Origin: Conus ventricosus
Lineage: Eukaryota > Mollusca > Gastropoda > Neogastropoda > Conidae
Assembly: GCA_018398815.1 (NCBI GenBank)
Contig: CM031601.1
Location: 14,986,675 to 15,050,674, forward strand
Length of the DNA stretch: 64,000 bases
Direction: 5' to 3'
A program made the position numbers and the translations under genes. The notes below the pieces were generated by a model. The model was given only the letters and a program-made list of their open reading frames with translations, did no database searches and was not told where the DNA came from. Shown in pieces: positions 63,158 to 64,000 of the stretch (position 1 is its first letter; every line of letters starts with the position of its first letter).

Positions 63158-64000
63158 AAAGTCCGGGTCACTACTACAAACACATGAACGATTGGGTTAT
63201 AATTCTTTAAAAACAAAATGTCATTTGGTAATAACAATACATAAAAAATGAATAAACAAACAAATGAATAAGTAAATACCTATATAGATGAATTAATTAA
63301 TCAATGAATTAATTGATAAATAGAGACATAATTAAATGAAATAAATAGATAATACATAAGTACAAACATAAATCGATAAAAAAATGAATAAATCATCAAG
63401 TGAATAGATAGATGTATAGATAAAATAAATACATTAAAAAAAACAAAAAAAAACATACTTACATACATAAAAAGAAAACAACTAAAAAACATTACGAGTA
63501 AATCTTACCTGTGGATCTCTAACATAAGACAGAAGGTGTACGAAAATTAGGAAAACTCTACAAATAATATTCTTTACTGTGAAATACAGCGTGAGTTGTT
63601 ATGGCCATCATTCAACTGAACAACACAAGCAGTTTAACGGTAAACAGTACCTTAATGGATATGTATTATGAAACTGGGAAACAAACTGATATGGTAGTCA
63701 ACAAGGTCTATTTGAATCAAGATAATCGTTGTGCAGGAACGTATGCTTAGACCATACACGTAGAGTGCCTGTTAGCCGTCAGCGGACGGCGCAGTAAAAA
63801 TGCTTTCCCAGTGCCCATGGGCCCTCCACTGACGTCATGCATTTTTCTTGAATTTCCATTCGTTACTATTTCTATCAACGGACTCAAATAGAGTGTGCGT
63901 AGTAAGCCTTATATGTCTGTAGTATTAAAATGATATGCAAATGACCACACGTAATGGGAAAGACCATTTATTCTCATCACTGACTGGATGACCAGCCAGC
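62766..64000. other. No recognised gene; AAAT-rich stretch at 63240-63440
   Basis: A CTTTT tract (63120-63150) and a degenerate AATAAATGA/AATAGATA-rich stretch (63240-63440). The remainder to the window end is unrecognised. Confidence 0.55.

Overview
The window is eukaryotic, intergenic, repeat-dominated DNA from a metazoan. I favour a marine invertebrate, probably a mollusc: there are very long GA/CT, CA/GT and ATC microsatellites, a DIRS-type tyrosine-recombinase retrotransposon, several APE-type LINE remnants, and no prokaryotic gene organisation. That is inference from element types and composition; no species marker was recognised. No intact, confidently identified host gene was found. 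Most open frames are low-complexity translations of microsatellites or fragments of decayed transposons. Two unidentified stretches on the minus strand (39353-39746 and 54296-54489) have splice-site-like borders and are offered as tentative host exons.

The window is four contigs joined by three gaps of exactly 1000 N (20635-21634, 37996-38995, 51414-52413). The contigs are not independent. Contig 2 (21635-37995) is, almost end to end, the reverse complement of 1945-18679 of contig 1: the same tandem repeats, 25-bp minisatellite, GA/CT tracts, DIRS element and LINE in mirror order. The start of contig 4 (52440-61280) repeats the end of contig 3 (48300-51413) in the same orientation, with extra blocks at 54309-55573, about 57054-59314 and 59521-61164. 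The simplest reading is that both pairs are alternative haplotypes of one locus, placed side by side by scaffolding. True recent duplications are the alternative.

Contig 1: three diverged copies of a ~1.1-kb tandem repeat (1-3110); a 25-bp minisatellite (3588-3994); a GA-flanked dispersed block R1 (4259-5700, second copy 18982-20320); unrecognised DNA (5700-7693); a second dispersed family R2 (7694-8170); a 6.8-kb DIRS element on the minus strand (8171-14944) with inverted terminal repeats, an internal complementary region, and broken Gag-like, RT, RNase H and tyrosine recombinase regions; and a minus-strand LINE (about 15340-18680). Contig 2 is the mirror image, with more homopolymer and indel noise.

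Contig 3: a long CA tract, the tentative terminal exon, a second R2 copy, a ~1.45-kb foldback element flanked by an 11-bp direct repeat (41386-42834), a decayed jockey/CR1-like LINE (43680-45560, minus), triplet microsatellites, a short terminal-inverted-repeat element (48652-49007), GA/GACA and TTAG arrays and a degenerate ~25-bp minisatellite. Contig 4 repeats this last part and adds the tentative internal exon, a 2.26-kb LTR-like insertion with TG...CA ends and a possible 5-bp target duplication, a LINE tail with a zinc-finger-like motif, and further microsatellites. Nothing here forms a pathway; the interest lies in element architecture and in apparent filled/empty allele pairs.
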